This document shows, one piece after another, positions 23,080-31,307 of a stretch of DNA of 39,014 nucleotides; within the stretch, counting starts at the first letter, position 1, and each line of letters starts with the position of its first letter. The position numbers and the translations under genes are program-made. The notes beneath the pieces are model-generated. The model was not told where the DNA came from. It worked only from the letters and a program-made list of their open reading frames with translations, and searched no databases. The DNA is from Naasia sp. Lineage in GTDB: Bacteria > Actinomycetota > Actinomycetes > Actinomycetales > Microbacteriaceae. The stretch lies in assembly GCF_025465545.1 (NCBI RefSeq), contig NZ_JAODMK010000050.1:1-39014 (forward strand), written 5' to 3'.

Positions 23080-24102
23080 CTAGGCCATCGCGCGCAGCCG
23101 CGGGGCCAGGTCGCGCTCGAAGAGTTCCAGGAAGCGGCGCTGGTCGTCGCCCGGACCGTGGAACACCAGGTGGTTGAAGCCCCAGCGGATGTACTGGCCG
23201 ATCCGCTCGGCCACGTCGTCGGGGTCGCTGCCCACGATCCAGCGGGACGCGATCTGCTCGATCGGCAGCGCATCCGCGGCGCGCTCCATCTGCACCGGGT
23301 CGGTGATGGAATGCTTCTCCTCCGCGCTCAGCGACAGCGGCGACCAGAAGCGGGTGTTCTCCAGCGCCGCGTCGGCATCCGTGTCGTAGCTGAGCTTGAT
23401 CTCGATCATCCGGTCGAGGCTCTCGGGGTCGCGGCCCGCGGCCGCCGCGCCTTCCGCTACCGCGGGCAGGAGCTTGTCGACGTAGAGCTCTGCGCCCTTC
23501 CCCGAGGTGCAGATGAACCCGTCCCCCGCACGGCCCGCATACTTGGCGACCACCGGCCCGCCCGCCGCGATGTAGACGGGCACGCCGCCGTCGGGCCGGT
23601 CATAGATGCTCGCATCGTGGGTGCTGTAGAACTCGCCGTCGAAGTTGACGCGGTCGCCGCTCCACAGTTCGCGGATCAGCCGCACCGACTCCCGGAGCCG
23701 CGCGAACCGCTCCTTGAACTCCGGCCACTCCTGCTCGCCGGGGCCACGGAAGCCGGTGGCGATCTCGTTGAGCGCCTCACCGGTCCCGACGCCGAGCAGG
23801 ACCCGCCCCGGATAGAGCACGCCGAGCGTGGCGAAGGCCTGCGCGATGACGGCGGGGTTGTAGCGGAAGGTGGGGGTGAGCACCGAGGTGCCGAGCTGGA
23901 TCGTCGAGGTCCGCTCCCCCACCGCGGTCAGCCAGGCGAGCGCGAACGGGGCGTGCCCGCCCGTGTGCCGCCACGGCTGGAAGTGGTCACTGACGGTGGC
24001 GCTCTCGAAGCCGTGCTGCTCGGCCGCGACCGCGAACTCGACGAGGTCGCGGGGGCCGAACTGCTCGGCGGAGGCCTTGTAGCCGAGTTTGAGGGGAAGC
24101 AT
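23080..24102 (-). CDS. fgd: F420-dependent glucose-6-phosphate dehydrogenase
   Basis: 340-residue LLM-class enzyme that oxidises glucose-6-phosphate and reduces F420 to F420H2, the main source of reduced F420 in many actinobacteria. It is extremely like Mycobacterium tuberculosis FGD1: [12 protein letters not shown] at the start, catalytic His40, Trp44 and Glu109 at the same numbers ([16 protein letters not shown]), and the three phosphate-binding residues in T-S-G-K-G, E-K-H-S-I and S-R-W-I-V. A short extra stretch of about four residues near 120 is the main difference. Last gene of the LLM-cofE-fgd operon, 22 bases after cofE. Very sure. Confidence 0.96.
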   Translation of the reverse strand: MLPLKLGYKASAEQFGPRDLVEFAVAAEQHGFESATVSDHFQPWRHTGGHAPFALAWLTAVGERTSTIQLGTSVLTPTFRYNPAVIAQAFATLGVLYPGRVLLGVGTGEALNEIATGFRGPGEQEWPEFKERFARLRESVRLIRELWSGDRVNFDGEFYSTHDASIYDRPDGGVPVYIAAGGPVVAKYAGRAGDGFICTSGKGAELYVDKLLPAVAEGAAAAGRDPESLDRMIEIKLSYDTDADAALENTRFWSPLSLSAEEKHSITDPVQMERAADALPIEQIASRWIVGSDPDDVAERIGQYIRWGFNHLVFHGPGDDQRRFLELFERDLAPRLRAMA

Positions 24103-24124
24103 TGCGGGTCCTTTCGGTGAGGGT

Positions 24125-24895
24125 TCAGGGGGCGGCGGAGGCGCTGCCGTCGCGGAATCCGGCGGCGTAGGCCTCGTCGCTGCCGGTGCGGAACATGTCC
24201 TGCTCGGCGGGCCGCACGAGCGCCCGGGCGCCGGGCGCGTCGAGCGAGGTCACCAGCCGGCCGAGGCCGCGCACCACGGCCACCGGCAGCGAGGCCGCCT
24301 TGCCCTTGACGAGGTCCGCGGCGGAGGCGATCTCGTCGGCGACCGCGGGCACGGTCACATCCAGTGCCCTGCCGCCGGCGTCGGCCGTGCCGCGCAGATC
24401 GTCGACCACGAGCACTCCGGCTGCACCGATGGCCGCGTCGGTCTGCCCCACCCGCCACGGCCGGCCCAGGGTGTCGCTGACGATCACCCCGATCCGAGTC
24501 CCCCGGTCCGCGAAGGCCCGGGCGATGGCCCGGGCCGAGGCGTCGGGGTCGACGGGGAGCAGGAGCACGTAGCCCTCCGGCACGTTGCTCGAGTCGACAC
24601 CGGCCGCCGCCTGCACGATGCCGAGCGGGTTCTCCACGATGCGGGTGACGCCGCCGGGATGCCGGCGGCTGGCGACCACCCGCACGGTCTCGGCGGTGAT
24701 GGCGTCCTCCCGGTCGGTCGCCGCGATCAGGCGACCCTCCGCCTTGGACACGATCTTGCTGCTGACCACCAGGATGTCGCCGTCCTGCAGATCACCGACC
24801 CAGCCGACGAGGAGGGAGGGCAGGTGGTCGCCGGCGGAGACCTCCGGAATGCCGGGGACCGCCCACACGGAGAAGCCGCCGTCTGCCGCGGTCAT
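24125..24895 (-). CDS. cofE: F420-0:gamma-glutamyl ligase CofE (single-domain FbiB)
   Basis: 256-residue ligase that adds the gamma-linked glutamate tail to F420-0 with GTP. Family marks: A-V-P-G-I-P-E-V near the start, [18 protein letters not shown] near residue 40, D-P-D-A-S-A-R near 125, [14 protein letters not shown] near 150. The frame is open far upstream, but the ATG at 24895, one base after the preceding stop, gives the proper N-terminus. The protein ends at [11 protein letters not shown] plus a short tail, exactly where actinobacterial FbiB usually goes on into an FMN nitroreductase-like domain; that domain is missing here. Confidence 0.94.
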   Translation of the reverse strand: MTAADGGFSVWAVPGIPEVSAGDHLPSLLVGWVGDLQDGDILVVSSKIVSKAEGRLIAATDREDAITAETVRVVASRRHPGGVTRIVENPLGIVQAAAGVDSSNVPEGYVLLLPVDPDASARAIARAFADRGTRIGVIVSDTLGRPWRVGQTDAAIGAAGVLVVDDLRGTADAGGRALDVTVPAVADEIASAADLVKGKAASLPVAVVRGLGRLVTSLDAPGARALVRPAEQDMFRTGSDEAYAAGFRDGSASAAP

Positions 24896-24896
24896 C

Positions 24897-25895
24897 TCAG
24901 CGCACCAGCCGGGGCAGCACATCGCGCGCGAAGACGTCGATCCACTCGCGCTGGTTCCTGCCGGCGTTGTGCAGGTAGATGCGGTCCGCGCCGAGATCCG
25001 CGTAGCGCTGGATGGCGGCCCGGTGCACGTCCGGGTCTGCGGAGATGACCATCCGTCCCTCGAAGTCCTCGATCCGCACGAGCTTGGCGAGCTGCTCGAA
25101 CTCGAACGGGGAGCGGATGTCGCTCTTGGGGAAGCGCATCCCGCCGTTGGGCCACTCCCGCAGCGCGTTGGCGCGCGCCTCCTCGTCGGTCGGCGCCCAG
25201 GACAGGTGCAGCTGGAGCACCTTAGCGGTGGGGGCGGTCCTGCCCGACTCGCGGACCCCGTCGTCGAACCGTGAGAAGAGGCCGGCGATCTTCTCCACCG
25301 GGGCACCCACCGTGATCAGCCCGTCCGCCTGCCGGCCCGCCCGGCGGGCGGTCACGGGGCCTGCGGTCGCGATGAGCACGGGCGGGGGGACCTCGGGCAT
25401 CGTCCAGAGCCGGGTGGACTCGAGGCGGAAGTGGGGACCGGAGTGCTTCACATCCCGGCCGGCCCGGGAGGCCTGGAAGAGCTTGGTGATGAGGTCGACG
25501 GCCTCGAACATCCGGTTGATCCGCTCGGCCGCCTCCGGCCAGTATTGGCCCACGATGTGCTCGTTGAGGGCCTCGCCCGAGCCGATGCCCAGCCAGTGCC
25601 GCCCCGGATACATCGCGGCGAGCGTGGCGGAGGCCTGAGCGACCATCGCCGGATGCCAGCGGAAGGTGGGCGCGGTGACGCCGGGACCGAAGTCGCCGGT
25701 GGTGCGCTCGGCGACGGCGGTCAGCACGTTCCAGACGAAGGAGCTCTGCCCCTGCGCGGGGACCCACGGCTGGAAGTGGTCGGCGGCCATCACGCCGGAG
25801 AAGCCGCGGCTCTCGGCATAGGCGGCGAGCGCGACCGCCTCGGCCGGGGCGAACCGCTCGAGCATCGCCGCATAGCCGACGGAGAAGACGCTCAC
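24897..25895 (-). CDS. LLM-class F420-dependent oxidoreductase, G6PDH-like family
   Basis: 332-residue TIM-barrel oxidoreductase related to Fgd: A-A-D-H-F-Q-P-W near residue 37, [14 protein letters not shown], and [10 protein letters not shown] with the Glu equivalent to Glu109. It lacks the Fgd phosphate-binding Lys motifs, so glucose-6-phosphate is not the likely substrate. It fits the families I know as TIGR03557 or TIGR03885; I cannot tell which without a search, and the second may use FMN rather than F420. First gene of the operon; cofE begins one base after its stop. A hairpin lies just upstream. GTG start at 25895 with an AG-rich ribosome site. Confidence 0.85.
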   Translation of the reverse strand: MSVFSVGYAAMLERFAPAEAVALAAYAESRGFSGVMAADHFQPWVPAQGQSSFVWNVLTAVAERTTGDFGPGVTAPTFRWHPAMVAQASATLAAMYPGRHWLGIGSGEALNEHIVGQYWPEAAERINRMFEAVDLITKLFQASRAGRDVKHSGPHFRLESTRLWTMPEVPPPVLIATAGPVTARRAGRQADGLITVGAPVEKIAGLFSRFDDGVRESGRTAPTAKVLQLHLSWAPTDEEARANALREWPNGGMRFPKSDIRSPFEFEQLAKLVRIEDFEGRMVISADPDVHRAAIQRYADLGADRIYLHNAGRNQREWIDVFARDVLPRLVR

Positions 25896-25917
25896 TCCCT
25901 CATCCTTCCACCGCTCG

Positions 25918-25975
25918 CGACCTGCCGACTTCGGTCGCTGTCACCCGCCCCGATGTGACCGAACCGGGCAGGTCG
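25918..25975. repeat. Long imperfect hairpin between coaD and the LLM-cofE-fgd operon (element C)
   Basis: Arms 25918-25936 and 25957-25975 are complementary at 16 of 19 positions, with a 20-base loop. It follows the coaD stop by 16 bases and precedes the LLM start by 22. No T-tract on the minus strand, so termination would have to be atypical. The centre shares TCGCT(A/G)T...CCCCG with element A at 6251-6305. Confidence 0.65.
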
Positions 25976-25991
25976 GCGCGGAAGCGGGACG

Positions 25992-26504
25992 CTAATCCGC
26001 GGCGGGAACGAGGTCGACCGACGTGTGCGGCTGCAGGTACTCGCCCACCGCCGGCGGAACGTAGGGCGTGACGTCGCCGCCGAGCGCCGCCACCTGCCGC
26101 ACCAGCGAGCTGGACACGTGCGCGTGCGCGGGGTCCGGGAGCAGGAACACCGTCTCCACGTGCGCGAGGTTGCGGTTGACGATCGCCATCGGCGTCTCGT
26201 AGGCGACATCCACCTGCGAGCGGATGCCCTTCACCAGGACGGTCGCCCCGACATCGGTGCAGTAGTCCACCAGCAGCCCGACGCTCCAGGACGCGACCCG
26301 GATGTGCCCGCCGAGGCCGGCGTCCGAGATGCTCCGCTCCAGCAGGCTCACCCGCTGGCCGATCGGCAGCAGCGCACCCTTGTCCGGATTGTGCACGACG
26401 AGCACGTGCAGCTCATCGAAGAGGTTGGCCGCGCGTTCGATCACATCCAGGTGGCCGAGGGTGACAGGGTCGAAGGACCCAGGAACAACGGCGATCCTGC
26501 GCAT
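25992..26504 (-). CDS. coaD: Phosphopantetheine adenylyltransferase
   Basis: 170-residue enzyme of coenzyme A synthesis that joins 4'-phosphopantetheine and ATP to dephospho-CoA. Nucleotidyltransferase motif [13 protein letters not shown] at residues 8-20, K-G-I-R-S-Q-V-D-V near 92, and the end motif V-S-S-S-L-V-R-Q with the ISSS/T-type loop. Normal length. The ATG at 26504 lies 6 bases after TAGAGT, so it has its own leaderless promoter although it follows recG in the same direction. Very sure. Confidence 0.97.
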   Translation of the reverse strand: MRRIAVVPGSFDPVTLGHLDVIERAANLFDELHVLVVHNPDKGALLPIGQRVSLLERSISDAGLGGHIRVASWSVGLLVDYCTDVGATVLVKGIRSQVDVAYETPMAIVNRNLAHVETVFLLPDPAHAHVSSSLVRQVAALGGDVTPYVPPAVGEYLQPHTSVDLVPAAD

Positions 26505-26510
26505 TGCGCC

Positions 26511-26516
26511 ACTCTA
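26511..26516 (-). promoter_or_regulatory. -10 box (TAGAGT) of the leaderless coaD promoter
   Basis: TAGAGT on the minus strand, then GGCGCA, then the ATG at 26504. Upstream GTAACG occurs twice in the 70-base spacer behind recG, which may mark the -35 region or a binding site. No Shine-Dalgarno sequence. Confidence 0.65.
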
Positions 26517-26574
26517 TCGGGGGCACGTTACCGGAGCGTTACAGAGACCGGCGGAAGTCCCGGGGCCCGCTCGC

Positions 26575-28743
26575 TCAGTTCTTGGCGAGGAACTCGCGGG
26601 AGGACTCGTCGAGCCGGCGAGTGATGGCCTCACGCAGGGCAGGATGCCCCGCGAGAATCGGGTCCTTCTCGAGCAGCTCGCCCGCGGCGATGCGCGCGTC
26701 GCCGATGAGGTCCGCGTCTGCGACCACCCGGAGAAGTCTCAGCGAGGAGCGCCCGCCCGACTGGGTGGCGCCCAGCACGTCCCCCTCACGGCGGAGCTCC
26801 AGGTCGATCTGGGCGAGCTCGAAGCCGTCGAGCGTGCTCGCCACCGCGTCCACCCGTTCCCGGGCGACGGAGCCCTGCTCGGCCGAGGTCACGAAGAGGC
26901 ACAGTCCCGGTACCCCGCCCCGGCCCACCCGCCCCCGCAGCTGGTGCAGCTGCGAGACCCCGAACCGGTCCGCGTCGAGCACGATCATCGTCGACGCGTT
27001 CGGCACGTCCACGCCGACCTCGATCACGGTCGTCGAGATGAGCAGGTCGATGCGCCCACCCGCGAAGTCCTGCATCACCGCATCCTTCTCGTCGGCGCTC
27101 ATCCGGCCGTGCATGGCCGCGACCCGGCGACCCGCCAGGGCCTCGACGGTCGCCACGAGCTGCATCGTCGACTCGACCGAAGCCGCCGGGCCCGCGGGCA
27201 CCTCGTCGGTCCCGGCGGCCTCGCCGTCGTCCTCGGCCGGATGCTTCGCATCGATCGCGGGACAGACGACGAACACCTGGCGTCCCTTCTCGATCTCCTC
27301 GGCGGCCCGCTGCCAGATCCGACCGGTCCAGCCGGGGTGATCGGCGAGCGGAACCACGAAGCTCTCGATGCCGGCCCGGCCGGCCGGCAGCTCGGTGATG
27401 GTGGACACGTCGAGGTCGCCGAAGACGGTCATCGCGACGGTTCGGGGAATGGGCGTGGCGGTCATCACGAGCACGTGCGGCGGCATGCCGCCCTTGGCGC
27501 GGAGGGCCTCGCGCTGCTCGACGCCGAAGCGGTGCTGCTCGTCGACGACCACGAGTCCGAGGTCGAAGAAGCCGACCTTGTCCCCGAGCAGGGCGTGGGT
27601 CCCGACCACGATCGACGCCTGGCCGCTGACCACGCGGAGCAGGGCGCGCTTGCGCTCGGACGCAGACAGCTGCCCGGTGAGGAGCGTCGGGACGAGCTGG
27701 GCGGCGAGATCGGGGCCCAGCGAGCGGACGATCGAGCGGAGGTGCTGGGAGGCGAGCACCTCGGTCGGCGCGAGGAGCGCTGATTGCCCCCCGGTGTCCG
27801 CCACCTGGAGCATCGCCCGCAGAGCGACGAGGGTCTTGCCCGACCCCACCTCGCCCTGCACGAGGCGGTTCATCGGGGCGGGCGCGGCCAGGTCGGAGGC
27901 GATCTGCGCGCCGACGACGTGCTGGTCCCCGGTGAGCTCGAACGGCAGCGAGGAGTCGAACCGGGCGAGCGCCCCGCTGGACTGGAGCGGCCTCGGGGTC
28001 GCGGCAACGGCTCGGGCGAACATCCGCTGCTCGAGCAGGGCGGCCTGCAGCACGAATGCCTCCTGCAGCCGCAGCGCGTCGCGCGCGGCCTTCCAGTCGC
28101 TGTCGCGCTTGGGCCGGTGGACCAGCTCGAGTGCGGCACCGAAGTGGATGACGCCGAACCGCTCGCGGAGGTGGTCGGGCACCGGATCCTCGATCGGGCC
28201 GAGACCGTCGAGGGCGAGGGCGACGGACTTGGCGATCTGCCAGCTGGCGACCGTGCTCGTCGCCGGATAGATCGGCACCGGCGCCTCGGCCCACGCATGC
28301 GCGGAGGGGCCCGAGAGGCCAGCCTGCTCCTCGTCCGGGAACAGGTCGTAGTCGGGATGCGCCAGCTGCAGCGCGCCCTTGTAGCGGCTGACCTTGCCCG
28401 CGAACACTCCGCGCAGCCCGGGCTTCAGCTGCTGAGCCCGCCAGCCCTGGTTGAAGAAGGTCAGGGTGAGGATGCCGTGGCCGTCGGAGATCGTCACCTC
28501 GAGGATCGATCCGCGCCGGGACGCCATGCTGCGCTCCTTCACGGAGCGGATCTCGGCGACGATCGTGACGTTCTCGTCCACGGGCAGCTCGGCCAGGGAG
28601 GTGAGTTCACCGCGCTTCGCGTAGCGTCGCGGATAGTGGCTCAGCAGGTCGCCGACGGTGGTCACGCCGAACGCCTTCGCGAACGCCCCTGCGGTGCGCC
28701 CGCCGAGCACGTCGCCGAGCTTGCGGTCGAGCGGGCTGGTCAC
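26575..28743 (-). CDS. recG: ATP-dependent DNA helicase RecG
   Basis: 722-residue helicase that remodels stalled replication forks and Holliday junctions. An N-terminal wedge/OB-fold domain (roughly 45-150, with L-T-L-T-F-F-N-Q-G-W) is followed by the helicase core: Walker A Q-G-E-V-G-S-G-K-T near 285, V-V-D-E-Q-H-R-F-G as the DExH box, M-T-A-T-P-I-P-R-T as motif III, and V-G-V-D-V-P-N-A and Q-L-R-G-R-V-G-R-G as motifs V and VI. Length normal. GTG start at 28743 is supported by a -10 box 6 bases upstream. A stretch of extra acidic residues near 490 (E-D-D-G-E-A-A-G-T-D-E) is a small actinobacterial-type insert. Very sure. Confidence 0.97.
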   Translation of the reverse strand: MTSPLDRKLGDVLGGRTAGAFAKAFGVTTVGDLLSHYPRRYAKRGELTSLAELPVDENVTIVAEIRSVKERSMASRRGSILEVTISDGHGILTLTFFNQGWRAQQLKPGLRGVFAGKVSRYKGALQLAHPDYDLFPDEEQAGLSGPSAHAWAEAPVPIYPATSTVASWQIAKSVALALDGLGPIEDPVPDHLRERFGVIHFGAALELVHRPKRDSDWKAARDALRLQEAFVLQAALLEQRMFARAVAATPRPLQSSGALARFDSSLPFELTGDQHVVGAQIASDLAAPAPMNRLVQGEVGSGKTLVALRAMLQVADTGGQSALLAPTEVLASQHLRSIVRSLGPDLAAQLVPTLLTGQLSASERKRALLRVVSGQASIVVGTHALLGDKVGFFDLGLVVVDEQHRFGVEQREALRAKGGMPPHVLVMTATPIPRTVAMTVFGDLDVSTITELPAGRAGIESFVVPLADHPGWTGRIWQRAAEEIEKGRQVFVVCPAIDAKHPAEDDGEAAGTDEVPAGPAASVESTMQLVATVEALAGRRVAAMHGRMSADEKDAVMQDFAGGRIDLLISTTVIEVGVDVPNASTMIVLDADRFGVSQLHQLRGRVGRGGVPGLCLFVTSAEQGSVARERVDAVASTLDGFELAQIDLELRREGDVLGATQSGGRSSLRLLRVVADADLIGDARIAAGELLEKDPILAGHPALREAITRRLDESSREFLAKN

Positions 28744-28749
28744 CCGACG

Positions 28750-28778
28750 AGGCTACCCTCGCGCGCCGACCGCGCGAG
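28750..28778 (-). promoter_or_regulatory. -10 box (TAGCCT) of recG with an upstream perfect hairpin
   Basis: TAGCCT (28750-28755, minus strand) ends 6 bases before the recG GTG, so recG mRNA would be leaderless. Just upstream, CTCGCGCG/CGCGCGAG (28758-28765 and 28771-28778) is a perfect 8-base inverted repeat with loop CCGAC, in the -10/-35 spacer. It could bind a regulator or end fadE transcription. Rest of the 134-base spacer: nothing seen. Confidence 0.55.
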
Positions 28779-28877
28779 GACCGCACCCCTCCGGCCAACC
28801 TGCACCGGCACGCGGTTGCGGTTTGGCCGGACGGTTGCGCATCAGCCCGATCCCGCGCGCCGGCGGCGCGGCTCGGG

Positions 28878-30587
28878 TCAGAGTTCGAAGGGGTAGCCGC
28901 CCGACTGGCGGACCGCGCGACCGATCTCGCGGGTGGCGGAGTCGGCGTTCGTCTCGAGGGAGCGCAGCTGGCGGCCGACCTCCCGGGCGGAGCTCTCCAG
29001 GAAGGTGGTCGCCACCGTGCGCTCGGCACCGCTCGCCGCCTCGCCGTCCCGGCCGATCACCGCGCTGAGGCGGGAGACGACCGCGACCTGGCCGTAGATC
29101 CCCGTCACGACGTTCGCGAGCCGCTTCTGCACGAGCTGGCGCTCCTGGATCCTCGAGCCGTGCTTGCGCAGGGCGGCCTCCGCGGCGCCGCGGAGCCGCG
29201 CGGTCTGCTCGGCGATCGCGCCGACGTGCCGGTCGAGCGACGGGGAGGCGCCCTCCAGCCGCTCGGGTCGCAGCCGCATCCCCACCCGCTCGCGCAGATA
29301 GGGGCCGAGCACGCCGACGGCCTTGGCCGGGTCGCTGATCCGGATGCCGGTCACGTCGGGCAGGTGCTCGGACAGTGCCTTCACCCCGTTCAGCGCGGTG
29401 AACGCGCGCATCACGTCGTTCGCGCCCTCGAAGATGGGGAAGATCCGGAAGTCGCGCAGCGCCTTCGCGAGCGGGTGCCCGCTCATGTACGCCTCGCCGC
29501 CGTGCAGCTGGAAGACCCGGTTCAGGGCGTGCCAGCCGGTGTCGCTGGCGAAGACCTTCGTCATCGCGGATTCGAGGGCGAAGTCGGCCTCGCCCCGGTC
29601 CACGAGCCCGGTGGTGAGGTAGCTCATCGACTCGACGGCGTAGATCTGCATCTGCAGCCAGGCGATCTTGTCCTCCACCAGCTCGAAGTCGATCAGCGCA
29701 CGGTCGAACTGCCGCCGGGTTGTCGTGTGCTGCAGGGCGAGCTCCTGGAAGCGCTTCATGCCTCCCGTGATCGATGTGCCCATCGACATGCGCCCGTTGT
29801 TGAGCGTGTTCATCGCGATGCGGAAGCCGTCGCCGGGCTCCCCGAGCACGTTGTCCGCCGGCACCCGGACATCCCTGAACCGGATCCGCTGCAGGCGATT
29901 GGCCCGCAGTCCCACGGTGTCGAAGCGCGGGCCGGTCTCGAGGCCCTCCGAGCCGCCCTCGACGATCAGGGCCACGTGGCCGAGGTCGCTGCGCGCGAAG
30001 ACCGTGAGCACGTCGCCGTCGCCGTTGCCGATCCAGCGCTTCTCCCCATTCAGGAGCCAGCTGCCGTCGGACTGGCGCTCCGCCCAGGTCTCCAGGTTGT
30101 AGGCGTCGGAACCGACGTTCGGCTCGGTCATGGCGAACGCCGCGAGCTTCCGGCCAGCTGCCAGGTCGGGGAGCCAGCGCTCCTTCTGCTCGACGGTGCC
30201 GTAGAGGTGCAGGGGCTTCGTGCCGATGGACTGGTGCACGCCCATCACGACCGAGAGGGTGCCGTCGACCCGCCCGAACTCCTCCATCACCCGGCAGTAG
30301 CCCGACTGACTGAGCCCCTGACCGCCGTACTCCGGGTCGACGAACAGGCCGAGCAGTCCTCGCTCGCCGAGGTCGCGGAAGGTGTCGTCGCCGATCCACC
30401 GCTCCTCCTCCGCCCGCTGCGCGTCGAAGGTCGACAGGCAGTCGCGTGCGGAGGCCACGAGGCGCTGGGTGTTCGCACGATCCTGGCCCTCCTGCAGCCG
30501 ATACGGCATCACGAGCTCGCTCGCCACACTGCCGAGGAAGAGCGACTTGCTGAAGGAGGGCTTCTGAGCCCGGTCGACTGCGGCCAT
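28878..30587 (-). CDS. Acyl-CoA dehydrogenase family protein
   Basis: 569-residue FAD-dependent acyl-CoA dehydrogenase, of the longer (VLCAD/ACAD9-like) kind with an extra C-terminal part of about 170 residues. Seen: F-A-M-T-E-P-N-V-G-S-D near residue 150 (FAD/substrate loop), W-I-G-N-G near 185, R-R-Q-F-D-R-A-L near 280, L-H-G-G-E-A-Y near 375, and I-F-E-G-A-N-D-V-M-R near 398, where the Glu is in the usual catalytic base position. It makes the 2-enoyl-CoA in fatty acid oxidation; chain length is not evident. ATG 30587 is chosen because CACAAT lies 6 bases upstream; the frame is open above. Lies between recG and rsmD, core genes otherwise often adjacent. Confidence 0.9.
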   Translation of the reverse strand: MAAVDRAQKPSFSKSLFLGSVASELVMPYRLQEGQDRANTQRLVASARDCLSTFDAQRAEEERWIGDDTFRDLGERGLLGLFVDPEYGGQGLSQSGYCRVMEEFGRVDGTLSVVMGVHQSIGTKPLHLYGTVEQKERWLPDLAAGRKLAAFAMTEPNVGSDAYNLETWAERQSDGSWLLNGEKRWIGNGDGDVLTVFARSDLGHVALIVEGGSEGLETGPRFDTVGLRANRLQRIRFRDVRVPADNVLGEPGDGFRIAMNTLNNGRMSMGTSITGGMKRFQELALQHTTTRRQFDRALIDFELVEDKIAWLQMQIYAVESMSYLTTGLVDRGEADFALESAMTKVFASDTGWHALNRVFQLHGGEAYMSGHPLAKALRDFRIFPIFEGANDVMRAFTALNGVKALSEHLPDVTGIRISDPAKAVGVLGPYLRERVGMRLRPERLEGASPSLDRHVGAIAEQTARLRGAAEAALRKHGSRIQERQLVQKRLANVVTGIYGQVAVVSRLSAVIGRDGEAASGAERTVATTFLESSAREVGRQLRSLETNADSATREIGRAVRQSGGYPFEL

Positions 30588-30593
30588 TCCGGC

Positions 30594-30599
30594 ATTGTG
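30594..30599 (-). promoter_or_regulatory. Possible -10 box (CACAAT) of a leaderless acyl-CoA dehydrogenase gene
   Basis: CACAAT, 6 bases before the ATG at 30587 on the minus strand. The hexamer is weaker than the others but the spacing is the same. Confidence 0.4.
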
Positions 30600-30719
30600 C
30601 TGAGACCGCCACCGCCCCTCCGAATCGGTTGTGCGCTTCCGCAAAAGGCTCCCCCACGAAGCCGGGCGGGACTGTCGGGATGCGCGAACGGGCCCGGAAC
30701 CCCGCGTCCGCCCGGCGGG

Positions 30720-30725
30720 TAGCCT
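30720..30725 (+). promoter_or_regulatory. -10 box (TAGCCT) of rsmD
   Basis: TAGCCT, then 8 bases, then the ATG at 30734. An earlier ATG in another frame is too close to the box. The mRNA would have at most one or two leader bases. The 146-base spacer to the divergent gene holds nothing else seen. Confidence 0.55.
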
Positions 30726-30733
30726 GGGATGCC

Positions 30734-31297
30734 ATGACGCGCATCATCTCGGGGGCGGCCGGATCGCTGCGGCTGCGGGTGCCCGGGTCGGGCACCCGGC
30801 CCACGAGCGACCGCGTGCGGGAAGGGATCTTCTCCTCCCTGGAGGCCCGGGGCGCGCTCGAGGGCGCGCGCGTCCTCGACCTCTACGCGGGCTCGGGCGC
30901 GCTCGGGCTGGAGGCGATCAGCCGCGGAGCGTCGACGCTCGTGCTCGTGGACAAGGCGCCTGCCGCCGCCGCGGCGTGCCGGGCCAACGCGGCCCTGGTG
31001 GCGAAGGCCGCCGAGATGGCCCCCGCGGCGCTCCGGGTCGTGCCCGCCAGCGTGCCGACCTTCCTCGCGGGCGACTCCGGCGTCTACGACCTGGTGTTCC
31101 TCGATCCGCCCTACAGCCTGCCTCCTGCTGAGCTGGTCCTGGCGCTGGAGCGCCTGGTGCCGCGGCTCGACGAGGACGCGACGGTGGTCCTCGAGCGGAG
31201 CTCCCGGCTCCCCGGGCCGCCTCTGCCCGACGGGCTCGTCGAGGAGCGGGCGCGCACCTATGGCGACACCGTGGTGGCCCTGCTCGGCCGAGCCTGA
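30734..31297 (+). CDS. rsmD: 16S rRNA (guanine966-N2)-methyltransferase RsmD
   Basis: 187-residue SAM-dependent methyltransferase that modifies G966 of 16S rRNA in the assembled 30S subunit. Motifs: T-R-P-T-S-D-R-V-R-E-G-I-F near residue 20, SAM loop L-D-L-Y-A-G-S-G-A-L-G near 48, and catalytic F-L-D-P-P-Y near 122. Normal length. The family often sits next to coaD and recG, as here. Start set by the leaderless -10 box. Converges on thiL with a 10-base gap. Very sure. Confidence 0.95.
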   Translation: MTRIISGAAGSLRLRVPGSGTRPTSDRVREGIFSSLEARGALEGARVLDLYAGSGALGLEAISRGASTLVLVDKAPAAAAACRANAALVAKAAEMAPAALRVVPASVPTFLAGDSGVYDLVFLDPPYSLPPAELVLALERLVPRLDEDATVVLERSSRLPGPPLPDGLVEERARTYGDTVVALLGRA

Positions 31298-31307
31298 CCG
31301 GTCGGCG

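Noticed and set aside
24897-25895. Second F420-dependent glucose-6-phosphate dehydrogenase
   Set aside because: The His/Trp/Glu cofactor residues are kept but the phosphate-binding Lys motifs of Fgd are missing.
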